A DNA stretch of 64,000 bases from Moritella sp. (GTDB lineage Bacteria; Pseudomonadota; Gammaproteobacteria; Enterobacterales; Moritellaceae). A model generated the notes under the pieces. It was not told the origin of the DNA, made no database searches, and saw nothing but the letters and a program-made list of their open reading frames with translations. Position numbers and translations under genes: made by a program. Of this stretch, positions 1 to 9,388 are shown in pieces. The DNA is taken from NCBI RefSeq assembly GCF_013215705.1, contig NZ_JABSQR010000004.1:62001-126000 (forward strand), read 5' to 3'. How positions within the stretch are numbered: position 1 is the stretch's first letter; each line of letters opens with the position of its first letter.

Positions 1-1376
1 AACACCAATTTAATGTTATCGGTCATCTCCAGTTTATTCCAAAAATCAGTATCAAGCGCATCGGCAGTGATCACGCGTCGACCGACTTCACAATGATCTA
101 AGGTCTTTTGGTTATTATAATCAAGGCCTAATACCTTATCACCATACTGGGATTTCAATTCATCATACGCACCAGCACCAATTCGACCCATACCCATCAC
201 TAATATTTCGGCATCGCCAAGCGACACGGGACGATCATCAATGTGTAAATCTGATGCTTGGAAACGCGCTAGTTTACCGGTAAAGCGGCTATAGATATCA
301 TCAGCATACTTATTAAGTAACGAGGCAATAACAAAACTGATCGATACCGCCAATGCAGTAATAATTAACCAGTCCTGCGATAACCAACCTTTATAAGTCG
401 CTAACGCCGCCACAATCAAACCAAACTCACTGTAGTTTGCCAACGAAAATGCCGCAAATAGTGACGTACGAGCACGTAATTTAAATTTAGTCAGCGTAAA
501 GAAATACAAGGCAATTTTACCAAACAATAAGACCGCTAAAATACCGGCCACAAACAAGTGATCAACCGTCGGCAGTCCACCTAGCCCAATGCTGAGGAAG
601 AAACAAACAAGCAGCATCTCTTTCATGTTAAATAAAGACTTTGCCATCTGTTTGGCACTGGGGTGACCCGCTAATAACATACCCGCAATCAACGCACCCA
701 AATCCGCTTTCATACCCACCGATTCAAACAACCCAGCGCCAAGTACCAGCGAAAGGAAAATACCGTACAGAACCAACAGTTCACCGTGACCGACTCGGTC
801 TAACAATTTAAACAACAGTGGTCGAATTAACGGTAATACTAATAAAATAACAGCAAACAACGACGGGATCTTACCAACTGATACCGTTAAAAATACCACG
901 GCGAAGATATCTTGCATGATCAGAATACCAATCGCGATACGGCCATATAACGAGTTTGTTTCACTCTTTTCTTCTAGGATTTTTACTGCAAATACCGTAC
1001 TAGAGAAACTTAAGGCAAAGGCAACCAGTACCAATGAGAAAGTATCGAGGTTAGTAAAGAAGGTTAAGCCAACCTGCTTTAAGATAAATAACACTACTGC
1101 ATAAAAAGCAATGCTGGCAAAAATATGCACACTTGCCCCACCCCATACTTCAGCCTTAAACAAAGTACGTATATCTAACTTTAAACCAATAGAGAAAAGT
1201 AACAGGGTTACACCGAGATCCGCAAATGTCTGTAGTCCTTCAGTCGCTTCAAAACCATAAAAATTAAGCGCAAAGCCCGCCAATAAGAAACCAACCATAG
1301 GTGGCAACCCGGTGAGATTAACAAGCATGCCAAAACTGAATGCGGTGGCAATAAAAAGTAAAAGAGTCGTATCCAT
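1..1376 (-). CDS. Kef-type monovalent cation:proton antiporter (CPA2), C-terminus beyond window
   Basis: Translating the minus strand from the ATG at 1376 gives an uninterrupted frame of about 458 codons that runs off the left edge. The start reads MDTTLLLFIATAFSFG and is followed by many hydrophobic segments in the Na+/H+ exchanger pattern (for example a stretch containing LGVTLLLFSIGLKLD, and later FESVGMKADLGALIAGM). Near the edge the chain turns soluble and shows GMGRIGAG, the nucleotide-binding glycine motif of a TrkA-N/RCK domain. This is the KefB/KefC/YbaL architecture: an inner-membrane K+ or Na+/H+ antiporter gated by a cytoplasmic nucleotide-binding domain. The ligand-specific part is missing, so the exact subfamily is open. 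It is transcribed divergently from the arsenic operon. Confidence 0.85.
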   Translation of the reverse strand, partial: MDTTLLLFIATAFSFGMLVNLTGLPPMVGFLLAGFALNFYGFEATEGLQTFADLGVTLLLFSIGLKLDIRTLFKAEVWGGASVHIFASIAFYAVVLFILKQVGLTFFTNLDTFSLVLVAFALSFSSTVFAVKILEEKSETNSLYGRIAIGILIMQDIFAVVFLTVSVGKIPSLFAVILLVLPLIRPLLFKLLDRVGHGELLVLYGIFLSLVLGAGLFESVGMKADLGALIAGMLLAGHPSAKQMAKSLFNMKEMLLVCFFLSIGLGGLPTVDHLFVAGILAVLLFGKIALYFFTLTKFKLRARTSLFAAFSLANYSEFGLIVAALATYKGWLSQDWLIITALAVSISFVIASLLNKYADDIYSRFTGKLARFQASDLHIDDRPVSLGDAEILVMGMGRIGAGAYDELKSQYGDKVLGLDYNNQKTLDHCEVGRRVITADALDTDFWNKLEMTDNIKLV

Positions 1377-1443
1377 TAGCGATGGCCTATATGAAGTGAG
1401 CGAGCTACTGAGAAAATCCAAATAAAGTATTTATCATCAACAA

Positions 1444-1462
1444 AACAATAGTAGCTATTGTT
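1444..1462. repeat. Perfect 8-3-8 palindrome upstream of the antiporter gene
   Basis: AACAATAG, a 3-nt loop, then CTATTGTT, about 70 bp upstream of the antiporter start. It is small enough to be an operator and is not followed by a T-run. Its function is not known. Confidence 0.4.
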
Positions 1463-1562
1463 GCTGAATTAAAATATTAAACATTAAATTAGTTTACTAA
1501 TTTTAAGATAATTAATGGCATAGAACAATCTCTTTATACTATATAGGTATTAGTTTTATATT

Positions 1563-1676
1563 ACATATAACGAATACCTATACCTAAGCCGTAAATAAAC
1601 ATAACAAAAAACATATATAACGTTTGACACATATAACGAGTTGTACATATACTTAGAACATAACAAAAATCATATA
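1563..1676 (+). promoter_or_regulatory. arsR promoter with repeated operator-like elements
   Basis: A good sigma-70 promoter is visible: TTGACA at 1624-1629, an 18-bp spacer, and TATACT at 1648-1653. The 11-mer ACATATAACGA occurs exactly at 1563-1573 and again at 1629-1639, inside the promoter spacer. A 20-bp element beginning AACATAACAAAAA occurs at 1598-1617 and 1657-1676 with one mismatch. TATAAC-GA-GTTGTA at about 1632-1645 is an imperfect inverted repeat, as expected for an ArsR/SmtB dimer. ArsR-family proteins usually repress their own promoter, so autoregulation by the downstream ArsR is the natural reading. Binding itself is inferred. Confidence 0.6.
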
Positions 1677-1688
1677 TGGTGAGACAGT

Positions 1689-2036
1689 ATGGAACCGACA
1701 CAACTTTTTAAAATTCTTTCTGACGAAACCCGTCTCAGAATTTTAATGTTAATTGATATTGAAAAAGAGCTTTGCGTATGTGAATTAATCACCGCTATAA
1801 CAGCAAGTCAGCCAAGCATTTCCCGTAATTTATCTCAACTCCGTAAGTCTGGTTTATTAGTTGATAGAAAGTATAAACAATGGGTGTTCTATGCTATTAA
1901 CCCTCAATTACCGGAATGGCAAAAAGCCATTATAGATCTTAGCGCACAACAAAATAGCAACTTAATCAGTACTGATATACAACGACTTAACGATATGGGG
2001 AAACGCCCTGAAAGAACACAACAACACTGCGAGTAG
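1689..2036 (+). CDS. arsR: ArsR family arsenite-responsive repressor
   Basis: A 115-residue winged-helix protein of the ArsR/SmtB family that would repress the arsenic operon until As(III) binds. The N-terminal [15 protein letters not shown] pattern is typical of the family, followed by the metal-site motif ELCVCEL with Cys29 and Cys31 at the start of the recognition helix region, and [18 protein letters not shown] as the DNA-reading helix-turn-helix. The third Cys found three residues later in the R773 ArsR is Ile here; two cysteines are known to be enough for response in this family. A purine-rich GGTGAGA precedes the ATG. It is the first gene of the operon, 8 bp ahead of the efflux pump. 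Confidence 0.93.
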   Translation: MEPTQLFKILSDETRLRILMLIDIEKELCVCELITAITASQPSISRNLSQLRKSGLLVDRKYKQWVFYAINPQLPEWQKAIIDLSAQQNSNLISTDIQRLNDMGKRPERTQQHCE

Positions 2037-2044
2037 GAACGAAC

Positions 2045-3073
2045 ATGGGTATATTTGAACGGTATTTATCAGTATGGGTAGCACTTGCTATCACCACTGG
2101 TGTGATTTTAGGCGCTTGGCAACCAGGCATTTTTCAGTTCATTGCAGATTTAGAAATTGCACATGTTAACTTAGTTGTCGCCGTCTTTATCTGGATAATG
2201 ATTTATCCAATGATGGTACAAATCGATTTTTCAGCCATTAAAGATGTCGGCAAAAATCCCAAAGGATTATTCCTCACCGTATTCATTAATTGGATCATTA
2301 AACCCTTTACGATGGCTGCTTTTGCCTGGTTATTTTTTAAAGTGTTTTTCGCTGACATGGTCGATCCCAGCTCTGCACAAGAATATATCGCGGGGATGAT
2401 CTTACTCGGTGTCGCGCCTTGTACTGCAATGGTATTTGTTTGGTCACAACTAACCAAAGGGGATGCAAATTACACCTTAGTGCAAGTGTCCGTGAACGAT
2501 ATTATTATGGTGTTTGCATTTGCTCCTATCGCGGCATTCTTACTGGAAGTCAGTGATATCAATGTGCCTTGGGAAACCTTGTTATTCTCTGTTGTGCTCT
2601 ATGTCGTCCTGCCATTAATTGCAGGTATCCTGACACGTAAGAGATTAAATAAATCAGCTGACAAAGCAGCAGTTCAGCATGCACTAGCGAAACTAAAACC
2701 TTGGTCTATCTTAGGCTTGCTCGCCACGGTTGCTTTATTGTTTGGTTTTCAGGCTAACACTTTGCTTAACGATCCTAAGACCATTGTCCTCATCGCTATT
2801 CCGCTGGCATTACAGACATACATGATCTTTGCGATTACTTTTTTCGCTGCAAAACGCCTTAAACTACCGCATAACATCGCAGGTCCGGCTTGCTTAATTG
2901 GCACCTCCAATTTCTTTGAGCTCGCTGTCGCCGTTGCTATCTCGTTATTTGGTCTACATTCTGGCGCGGCACTTGCCACTGTAGTGGGGGTGCTCGTCGA
3001 AGTACCGATTATGCTATCGCTCGTCGCCATTATTAATCGTAGCCAAGGTTCTTTTAACTATTCAAAGCCTTAG
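2045..3073 (+). CDS. acr3: ACR3 family arsenite efflux transporter
   Basis: A 342-residue inner-membrane protein with about ten hydrophobic segments and the ACR3 signatures: [10 protein letters not shown] near the N-terminus and [23 protein letters not shown] in the middle. Cys126 in that motif corresponds to the conserved membrane cysteine needed for As(III) transport in studied ACR3 proteins. It extrudes arsenite (and possibly antimonite) using the proton-motive force. The length is usual for bacterial ACR3. It follows arsR by 8 bp, within the same transcription unit. ArsB proper is a different family, so the acr3 name is preferred although databases often label such genes arsB. Confidence 0.95.
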   Translation: MGIFERYLSVWVALAITTGVILGAWQPGIFQFIADLEIAHVNLVVAVFIWIMIYPMMVQIDFSAIKDVGKNPKGLFLTVFINWIIKPFTMAAFAWLFFKVFFADMVDPSSAQEYIAGMILLGVAPCTAMVFVWSQLTKGDANYTLVQVSVNDIIMVFAFAPIAAFLLEVSDINVPWETLLFSVVLYVVLPLIAGILTRKRLNKSADKAAVQHALAKLKPWSILGLLATVALLFGFQANTLLNDPKTIVLIAIPLALQTYMIFAITFFAAKRLKLPHNIAGPACLIGTSNFFELAVAVAISLFGLHSGAALATVVGVLVEVPIMLSLVAIINRSQGSFNYSKP

Positions 3074-3161
3074 TGACTAAACTTACGTTAATAAAAAGAG
3101 TAATCTACGCAGTAATGAAATAAACACATAAATTGAAATAATTTGTATTTTGGAGAACGAA

Positions 3162-4169
3162 ATGACTATTAAAATCGGTATCAATGGATTTGGCCGTATG
3201 GGTCGTCTAGCAATGCGTGCAGCCTTTAATTGGGATGATATTGAGATTGTACAAATTAATGATCCTGCAGGTAATGCAGAGACGCTGGCACATTTACTTA
3301 ACTTTGACTCTATTCACGGCCGCTGGGAACACCAAGCTGAATTTCTTGGCGATCAAATGATCATCGCCGATCGTTTTATCCCTTGTACTCGCAATACAGC
3401 CATTTCCGATACTGATTGGTCACAGTGTGACGTGGTACTGGAAGCATCTGGGAAAATGAAAACATCCGCGCTGCTGCAAGGTTATTTAGACCAAGGTGTT
3501 AAGCGTGTCGTTGTCACAGCCCCAGTCAAAGAAGAAGGTGTGTTAAACATTGTGATGGGGGTTAATGATGATCTTTACAACAAAGACCTGCACCCGATTG
3601 TGACCGCAGCATCGTGTACTACCAACTGTCTCGCGCCAGTGGTTAAGGTATTAAACGAAAAAATAGGCATTAAACATGGTTCAATGACCACGATCCACAA
3701 CATCACGAATACTCAAACCATTCTTGATGCACCACACGCTGATTTACGTCGAGCCCGTGCTTGTGGAACGTCATTGATCCCAACAACGACAGGCTCTGCA
3801 ACAGCCATTACCAATATCTTCCCAGAATTAACCGGTAAGTTAAACGGTCATGCTATCCGAGTGCCATTAGCAAACGCATCACTCACCGATTGTGTTTTTG
3901 AAGTAGAACGTGAAACAACAGCAGAAGAAGTGAACAGTTACTTTAAGCAAGCGGCAGAAAACGAACTTAAAGACATCCTTGGTTATGAAGAACGCCCATT
4001 AGTATCAGTTGATTATAAAACCGATCCGCGCTCAAGCATTATTGATGCCTTATCAACGATGGTTGTTAATGGTACCCAAGTAAAAATATATGCTTGGTAT
4101 GACAATGAATGGGGTTATGCAAATCGTGCAGCTGAATTAGCACGTATGGTCGGTCGTTCAGACAAATGA
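3162..4169 (+). CDS. Arsenic-operon glyceraldehyde-3-phosphate dehydrogenase
   Basis: 335 residues with the GAPDH NAD-binding start [10 protein letters not shown] (residues 6-15), the catalytic ASCTTNC motif with Cys152, and the C-terminal [11 protein letters not shown]. In ars operons this enzyme uses arsenate in place of phosphate and makes 1-arseno-3-phosphoglycerate, which ArsJ exports; this pairing is established for Pseudomonas aeruginosa. A TTG at 3150 would extend the frame by four codons, but GGAG at 3152-3155 is positioned correctly for the ATG at 3162, so that start is chosen. It overlaps arsJ by 4 bp (ATGA), which supports coupled translation and a role in arsenic resistance rather than glycolysis. 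Confidence 0.93.
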   Translation: MTIKIGINGFGRMGRLAMRAAFNWDDIEIVQINDPAGNAETLAHLLNFDSIHGRWEHQAEFLGDQMIIADRFIPCTRNTAISDTDWSQCDVVLEASGKMKTSALLQGYLDQGVKRVVVTAPVKEEGVLNIVMGVNDDLYNKDLHPIVTAASCTTNCLAPVVKVLNEKIGIKHGSMTTIHNITNTQTILDAPHADLRRARACGTSLIPTTTGSATAITNIFPELTGKLNGHAIRVPLANASLTDCVFEVERETTAEEVNSYFKQAAENELKDILGYEERPLVSVDYKTDPRSSIIDALSTMVVNGTQVKIYAWYDNEWGYANRAAELARMVGRSDK

Positions 4170-5383
4170 TAAAAGCGTTAGCGGGTATTTCGCCACAAAT
4201 AAAACAATATCTGATCATTACCGGTAATTATTGGGCGTTCACCTTAACGGATGGCGCATTGCGCATGTTGGTTGTGCTGTATTTTCACCAGCTTGGTTAC
4301 AGCCCGATTAATATCGCTATGTTGTTTGTGTTTTATGAAGTGTTTGGCGTCATCACCAACTTAATTGGTGGTTGGCTAGGCGCACGGTGGGGGTTAAATA
4401 AAACCATGAACATTGGTCTGGGGATGCAAATTGTCGCCTTGATGATGTTAACCGTACCCGCTGATATGCTTACCGTTGTTTATGTGATGATCGCACAAGC
4501 ATTATCCGGTATTGCCAAAGACCTGAATAAGATGAGCGCCAAAAGTGCCATTAAACTGCTGGTACCAAAAGGCAGTGCTGGTAGTACTAACAAATTGTAC
4601 CAATGGGTCGCGGTTTTAACGGGATCTAAAAATGCGTTAAAAGGCGTAGGCTTTTTCTTGGGTGGTGTACTGCTCACCACATTTGGCTTTAAAGGCGCCA
4701 TTCAGCTCATGGCGGTAATGCTATTATTCGTCTGGATTTGGAGCTTGTGCAGTTTAAAATCCGAACTCGGGAAAGCCAAAAACAAGCCTAAGTTTACCGA
4801 GATTTTTTCTAAAAGTAGCTCGATAAACTTACTTTCTGCAGCGCGGTTGTTTTTATTTGGTGCCCGAGATGTGTGGTTTGTGGTTGCCATGCCAGTGTTC
4901 TTAGCAACAACCTTTAATTGGGACCATTGGTGGGTTGGCGGCTTTATGGCGAGTTGGGTTATCGGATATGGCATGGTGCAGTCTATCGCTCCGCGCTTCA
5001 CCGGTAAATCACCATCACCAAGATCAGCAGCACGATGGGCAGGTTATTTAGCCATTATTCCAGTGTTGATCGCCATTGCACTGCATTATCAATTCTATGT
5101 GCAATTCTCGATTATCGTCGGCTTATTAATCTTTGGCGGCTTGTTTGCTATCAACTCATCACTGCACAGTTACTTAATTGTGAGTTTCGCCAGCAGTGAC
5201 CGCGTATCAATGGATGTTGGCTTTTACTATATGGCTAACGCAATGGGACGTCTGATAGGTACTGTATTATCGGGCTGGGTATTTCAAGTTTATGGCTTGG
5301 AAATGTGCTTGTGGATCTCCGCGTTATTTATTGCTACTGCGGCGGTTATTTCGTTACAATTAGACCACCGAGCCACAGGCTAA
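4166..5383 (+). CDS. arsJ: Organoarsenical efflux MFS transporter ArsJ
   Basis: A 405-residue major-facilitator protein with about 12 predicted membrane segments; the conserved N-terminal stretch [20 protein letters not shown] and the motif around [13 protein letters not shown] are seen. ArsJ exports 1-arseno-3-phosphoglycerate, the unstable product of the preceding GAPDH; outside the cell it breaks down to arsenate, so the pair works as an arsenate pump. The 4-bp overlap with the GAPDH gene and the position after acr3 make the assignment firm. A bidirectional terminator follows at once. Confidence 0.94.
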   Translation: MIKALAGISPQIKQYLIITGNYWAFTLTDGALRMLVVLYFHQLGYSPINIAMLFVFYEVFGVITNLIGGWLGARWGLNKTMNIGLGMQIVALMMLTVPADMLTVVYVMIAQALSGIAKDLNKMSAKSAIKLLVPKGSAGSTNKLYQWVAVLTGSKNALKGVGFFLGGVLLTTFGFKGAIQLMAVMLLFVWIWSLCSLKSELGKAKNKPKFTEIFSKSSSINLLSAARLFLFGARDVWFVVAMPVFLATTFNWDHWWVGGFMASWVIGYGMVQSIAPRFTGKSPSPRSAARWAGYLAIIPVLIAIALHYQFYVQFSIIVGLLIFGGLFAINSSLHSYLIVSFASSDRVSMDVGFYYMANAMGRLIGTVLSGWVFQVYGLEMCLWISALFIATAAVISLQLDHRATG

Positions 5384-5394
5384 GCAACTAACAT

Positions 5395-5426
5395 AACTTG
5401 GCAATAACACAGGCTGTTGCCAAGTT
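5395..5426. terminator. Bidirectional terminator between arsJ and the NnrU gene
   Basis: AACTTGGCAA at 5395-5404 pairs perfectly with TTGCCAAGTT at 5417-5426 across a 12-nt loop. It lies between convergent genes and carries A/T on both flanks. Confidence 0.75.
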
Positions 5427-5446
5427 TCTACATGTAAAGTGATCAA

Positions 5447-6022
5447 TCAATTCATCACAAACGGCGCTATACCGATTAATCGTTGATGTAAATACATAGC
5501 AAACACACCGTAAAAACCAAGTCCCAACACCACAATAATCACATCGTTCATAAGAGCACGAGGTAAATGATGTACCAGTCGTGAGCTACGCTTTTTCATT
5601 GAAATTCTATCCACCACAGCCCAAATTAAAAACGCCCCAAATAAGATCACATCAGCCAACATGCCATTGACTAATAGATGACTTACCGCCCACAGTTTCA
5701 CGGCTATTAACTGCGGGTGTTTGGTCATCGCACGGATCTTACCGGGGAAATAAGGCGCAATAAACAAAATAAAAACAGGCAACATTAATAATGCACTCAC
5801 ATGCCCTAACCAAGGTGGTGTTACATATAACAACGTCGGTGCCAGTTTGGCTTGTGCGTAACCTTGAACTATGAGAAAAAAACCTATTAATGCAATGATG
5901 CTATAACCCGCTTTCCAAGCCAGATGATTTTTTTCTATTTGCCGATTACGGAAATCCAGGGCAAAAATTGAAATAGAATGCATCCCCAAAAACAACAACA
6001 GACCAATAATGAGTAGTGTCAT
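5447..6022 (-). CDS. NnrU family integral membrane protein
   Basis: 191 residues, mostly hydrophobic, with five to six predicted membrane segments. Features matching NnrU are GMHS near the N-terminus, TPPWLGHVS, and the segment MTKHPQLIAVKLWAVSHLLVNG. NnrU was named from nitrite/nitric-oxide respiration loci and is distantly related to isoprenylcysteine methyltransferase-like membrane proteins; its biochemical role is not settled. No denitrification genes are near it here, so a link to nitrogen oxides cannot be claimed. It stands alone, convergent with arsJ. Confidence 0.8.
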   Translation of the reverse strand: MTLLIIGLLLFLGMHSISIFALDFRNRQIEKNHLAWKAGYSIIALIGFFLIVQGYAQAKLAPTLLYVTPPWLGHVSALLMLPVFILFIAPYFPGKIRAMTKHPQLIAVKLWAVSHLLVNGMLADVILFGAFLIWAVVDRISMKKRSSRLVHHLPRALMNDVIIVVLGLGFYGVFAMYLHQRLIGIAPFVMN

Positions 6023-6133
6023 ATTCTAGATTCCTTAATAAATTGAATGTGAAAAATTAAGTAATGAAGTGTTTGAGTGCATAACTTAGTATTATAGACA
6101 AAAATATGGTTACGTTAGTATGACTGATACTGC

Positions 6134-7078
6134 TTAGCGTGACCGAACAAGCCAAGGGCCAATGTATTTAGCGCCGGATAAGATAATCGAAAAATGATTT
6201 TCATCCTGCAACATTTTTATTTCGTTACGATCTTCACCTGCATTCTCTTGCGCAAACGCGATTACTTTTACAGCATCAAAAGCTTCGTCTTGAGCCCCTA
6301 TCCATAAACCAAATGGGGCGATATCAGCTAACTGCGAATCAGGTGAACGCGGCGTTAATGCATTAGCCATATTGACCGTATTAAACGTCACTATCTCTGG
6401 GTTATTTTTCAATACTTGCTCAGGAAAATGAAATATCACGGCTTTATCGTGCCCCGCAAGCAAGCCAAAAGACACCGTATTAAGTATGAACTTAGCTGTC
6501 TTGACGCTAGAGAATTTCACGCGTTCACTCTTATCAGCATCGTGATTAGTTTCTGATTTATAGCCAAAATAAGGCGCAAGAAACACATAACCGTCAATCT
6601 CGGCACGTTGCTGCCAGCTCGAATAGTTTAATGCCAGTCCGGCACCACTTGAATGACCACCAACAAAAATAGGTTGTTGCGGATATCGGCTTCTTGCTTG
6701 TTGTACTATGGTATTTATATCAGCCCAGACTTGTTCTTTATTTGGCGCATCACCGCGGGCGCCTTCAGAGCCGCCATGACCACGGATATCAGGCATATAT
6801 ACCGCGATATCAAAGTCATCGCGTAGACCCACACCAATATGATGATAGGACAGCCCGCTATGTGCACCACCACCGTGTAAAAAGATCAACACGGCTTGCG
6901 CTTGTTGCGGAAAATAAGGGCGATAAGCCAACAACAGGCCATCTGTTGCTTTGACATATTGGAGTGAAGATAACGGCTTTTTATCCGCTGCTTTTAACGC
7001 TGACAGCGAGAAGAAATCACTGGCGCTTGTCATCGGTGGAGACATTAATAGAAGAGTGAAAATCAGTGTTTTTATCAT
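6134..7078 (-). CDS. Secreted alpha/beta hydrolase (monoacylglycerol-lipase-like)
   Basis: 314 residues beginning with a likely signal peptide (MIKTLIFTLLLMSPPMTSA). The mature part is an alpha/beta hydrolase: oxyanion-hole region FLHGGGAHSG, then PDIRGHGGSEG, and the nucleophile elbow GHSSG with Ser143; an acidic residue in GAQDEAFD and a late His in DENHFS complete a plausible triad. The fold and the PDIRGHG motif resemble monoacylglycerol lipases and lysophospholipases (Hydrolase_4); the substrate is unknown. The ATG overlaps the stop of the upstream ASCH gene by 4 bp, so the two are cotranscribed and translationally coupled. Confidence 0.8.
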   Translation of the reverse strand: MIKTLIFTLLLMSPPMTSASDFFSLSALKAADKKPLSSLQYVKATDGLLLAYRPYFPQQAQAVLIFLHGGGAHSGLSYHHIGVGLRDDFDIAVYMPDIRGHGGSEGARGDAPNKEQVWADINTIVQQARSRYPQQPIFVGGHSSGAGLALNYSSWQQRAEIDGYVFLAPYFGYKSETNHDADKSERVKFSSVKTAKFILNTVSFGLLAGHDKAVIFHFPEQVLKNNPEIVTFNTVNMANALTPRSPDSQLADIAPFGLWIGAQDEAFDAVKVIAFAQENAGEDRNEIKMLQDENHFSIILSGAKYIGPWLVRSR

Positions 7079-7551
7079 CCGACCGCCGCACCATGCACAA
7101 CTTGAAAATGCTCTAATACCAGCACCATGTCTTCATTGGCTTCGATCTTGATCTCATTACATTCACGCGCAAAGAAATCCCAATGGGCAGCGCGCCACCA
7201 ATCAAGCGTTTGATCCCCCTCACCTTCAGCATAAGCAAATTCGGCCGTAACGTCCGAGTATTTACATTCACTCACTGCCGTTATCTCGACGATTGACGTT
7301 GGTTCACCGTGCCAGTCTGTCACGACAAGCAGATGTCCTGTTTGTGGCATCACTTCTTCGCCAGAATCATACCAATACTTCATACTGCAAGTGGCGGTTT
7401 TGATACCCTTACTAATTAAATCTGCACACAGATTGGCATTGATTTCATCCGCGCAGAAGTAGTCGGCACTAAATGAGGTATAACCTTTACGCTCCGAATC
7501 AGTTAATGTGGCTAAATACTCATTAAGATAATTTTGCGTTCTTTTTTCCAT
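7075..7551 (-). CDS. ASCH domain protein
   Basis: 158 residues matching the ASCH fold (PUA-like, RNA or nucleoside related). Visible hallmarks are LISKGIKTATCSMKYWYDSGEEVMPQ, where the conserved GxKTAT motif lies, then GHLLVVTDWHGEPTSIVEIT and DQTLDWWRAAHWDFF. Family members include an N4-acetylcytidine amidohydrolase (YqfB) and proteins proposed to bind RNA or nucleotides; this longer form has no assigned function. It is the first gene of a two-gene unit with the secreted hydrolase. Confidence 0.82.
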   Translation of the reverse strand: MEKRTQNYLNEYLATLTDSERKGYTSFSADYFCADEINANLCADLISKGIKTATCSMKYWYDSGEEVMPQTGHLLVVTDWHGEPTSIVEITAVSECKYSDVTAEFAYAEGEGDQTLDWWRAAHWDFFARECNEIKIEANEDMVLVLEHFQVVHGAAVG

Positions 7552-8040
7552 ACTGGCTCCGTTATATTTTAATAATTTCCTTTACTATCAAGCACCTTTA
7601 CTTGTTGTTTGTTTCAACATGATAATCAGCGCTTCTCATCGAGTATATTGTTCTTCATAACTGCAAACAAGGTGCTAGTTCAAAGTTATTCAAATTGTAT
7701 TTACCGGTATAACTGACGTATTTATTTCCTATTCACAGAAGATCTAAACTGAACATGGATTATTATCACTTTACTGCTAAGGTTTAGGTATTCTAAAACC
7801 ATTATTTCAGCGTGGCAGTCGGCGTCTACATGGTTAAACCCGCAAACGCGAAAGAGTATATTTCCAAAGCACAAGTAAAAACACCCTATCAAGCGCCAAT
7901 ACCAGGTTTGCAAGGCAAAGAGATGATCGTTAAAGTGAAATAAACAATGATAACTAGCGATCTAATTGTTTATTCTAAAATATAACTCTATCGTCATTAT
8001 CTAGTCACCAATACTTATTCACCTATACCTAGGCCGTCAT
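7552..8040. other. Intergenic stretch with no intact gene
   Basis: Between two divergent genes. It is AT-rich and holds a short open remnant at 7797-7943 (listed separately). I see no RNA gene or strong terminator. A 63-codon antisense frame across 7722-7913 has no supporting ribosome site or family and is not called. Confidence 0.6.
7797..7943 (+). pseudogene. Possible C-terminal gene remnant, family unknown
   Basis: About 48 codons are open from just after a TAA at 7794-7796 to TAA at 7941-7943. The decoded part (VAVGVYMVKPANAKEYISK, later PYQAPIPGLQGKEMIVKVK) has protein-like composition. Its only ATG, at 7830, lacks a clear ribosome-binding site. It may be the tail of a deleted gene or a very small gene. 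I do not recognise the family. Confidence 0.3.
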
Positions 8041-9366
8041 ATGATTATCGATTTTGGATTACAGAGTTTAGTTCGCATAAATAGACACCTACGCATTGGC
8101 AAGACCATCCGAATACCAAAATCACTAGCGACAGTGACGAGCATCAAACATACCGATGAAGTAGACCCCGTATCCGTCGGCATGACGGAAGAAGGGGTGG
8201 AATCGATCTGGCGTTCCGTTGAAGAAATTTACCGAACAGGTACCCATCCCGCTATTTCATTGTGCTTTCGTCGTCAGGGTAAAGTTGTTTTAAACAGAGC
8301 CATTGGTCATGCAAGTGGTAATGGGCCAAGTGCAACAGATAATAAGATCCAAAAGCTAATGCAGCCAGAAACGCCTGTTTGTTATTTTTCGGGTTCCAAA
8401 GCCATCACCGCCTTTTTGATCCATTTATTAAATGAAGATAAGCTCATTGATTTACACGACCCAGTGAGTTTCTACCTGCCTGAATTTGGCCAACACGGTA
8501 AGCAAAATATCAGTATCCATCAGGTTTTATCGCATCGCAGCGGCATGGCACAGATGCCGGATGCACTGCATATCGACTCGCTTGCAGATAATGATGAAAT
8601 TTGGCAGCACTTGTGTGCAACTAAGATCCCAGCGGCACAAACAGGCAAGCTTGCTTATCATGTGCTCACAGGGGGTTATATTTTAGAGCGTATAATCAAC
8701 AAAGTAACGGATATGAGTATACAAGAATTCCTCGATATACGTGTTCGTAAACCAATGAAGATGAAATACTTTCGTTATGGATTACCCCCAAAACAAGCCT
8801 GTGATTTGGCAGACAATTATGCAACCGGATTTAAGCCTGTATTCCCGATTTCGACCTTGATTAAACGAGCGTTAGGCGGATCCTTTGAACGCGTGGCAAA
8901 AACAAGCAATACCGCAATGTATCATAATGCCATCATTCCATCGGCTAACTTAATGGGGACAGCGGAAGAAATGGGACGTTTTTATCAAATGTTATTAAAT
9001 GATGGTATTTGGGAGGGGACACAAATCTGTCAGCCAATGACAGTGCGACGATTAACCCGAGAATATGGTTCGCTAGAATGTGATCGCACCCTGCTGATCC
9101 CAATGCGCTACAGCGCTGGACTCATGTTAGGTGGCGAACCACTAGGCCTGTGGGGATCACACAGTGCGCAAGCCTTTGGTCATTTAGGTTTAATTAATAA
9201 ACTGCTGTGGGCCGATCCAGAACGTGATATTTCAGTGTCGTTACTCAATACGGGTCTACCGCTGATCGCGAACAATGTTCCCTCATTAATTAACTTTATG
9301 GCGAGTATTAATGCACATTGTTCAAGAGAAAATAAGCAATGTTCTGAACAGTCGTTAGTCACATAA
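8041..9366 (+). CDS. Serine hydrolase of the beta-lactamase class C / EstB family
   Basis: 441 residues with the penicillin-binding-protein-like esterase fold. The active-site tetrad SxxK is seen as S117-G-S-K120 in CYFSGSKAITAF, followed by HQVLSHRSGM, the usual block after the first helix, and Tyr in KLAYHVLTGGY at the position of the YxN motif; FGHLG near the end replaces the KTG/HxG strand. There is no signal peptide, so it is probably cytoplasmic, as for EstB-type esterases rather than a secreted beta-lactamase. The ribosome site before the ATG is weak, so a slightly later start is possible. It faces the YheT gene convergently. Confidence 0.83.
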   Translation: MIIDFGLQSLVRINRHLRIGKTIRIPKSLATVTSIKHTDEVDPVSVGMTEEGVESIWRSVEEIYRTGTHPAISLCFRRQGKVVLNRAIGHASGNGPSATDNKIQKLMQPETPVCYFSGSKAITAFLIHLLNEDKLIDLHDPVSFYLPEFGQHGKQNISIHQVLSHRSGMAQMPDALHIDSLADNDEIWQHLCATKIPAAQTGKLAYHVLTGGYILERIINKVTDMSIQEFLDIRVRKPMKMKYFRYGLPPKQACDLADNYATGFKPVFPISTLIKRALGGSFERVAKTSNTAMYHNAIIPSANLMGTAEEMGRFYQMLLNDGIWEGTQICQPMTVRRLTREYGSLECDRTLLIPMRYSAGLMLGGEPLGLWGSHSAQAFGHLGLINKLLWADPERDISVSLLNTGLPLIANNVPSLINFMASINAHCSRENKQCSEQSLVT

Positions 9367-9382
9367 AGACGGCTATTTATGT
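9361..9382. terminator. Weak hairpin between convergent genes
   Basis: ACATAAA pairs with TTTATGT across 8 nt at the end of the serine hydrolase gene and is followed by CGTTATTT. The stem is short and AT-only; termination is plausible but not certain. Confidence 0.35.
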
Positions 9383-9388
9383 CGTTAT

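Noticed and set aside
1613-1623. TATATAACG upstream of arsR, the same as a ModE half-site.
   Set aside because: The partner half-site is absent, and the repeated elements fit ArsR better.
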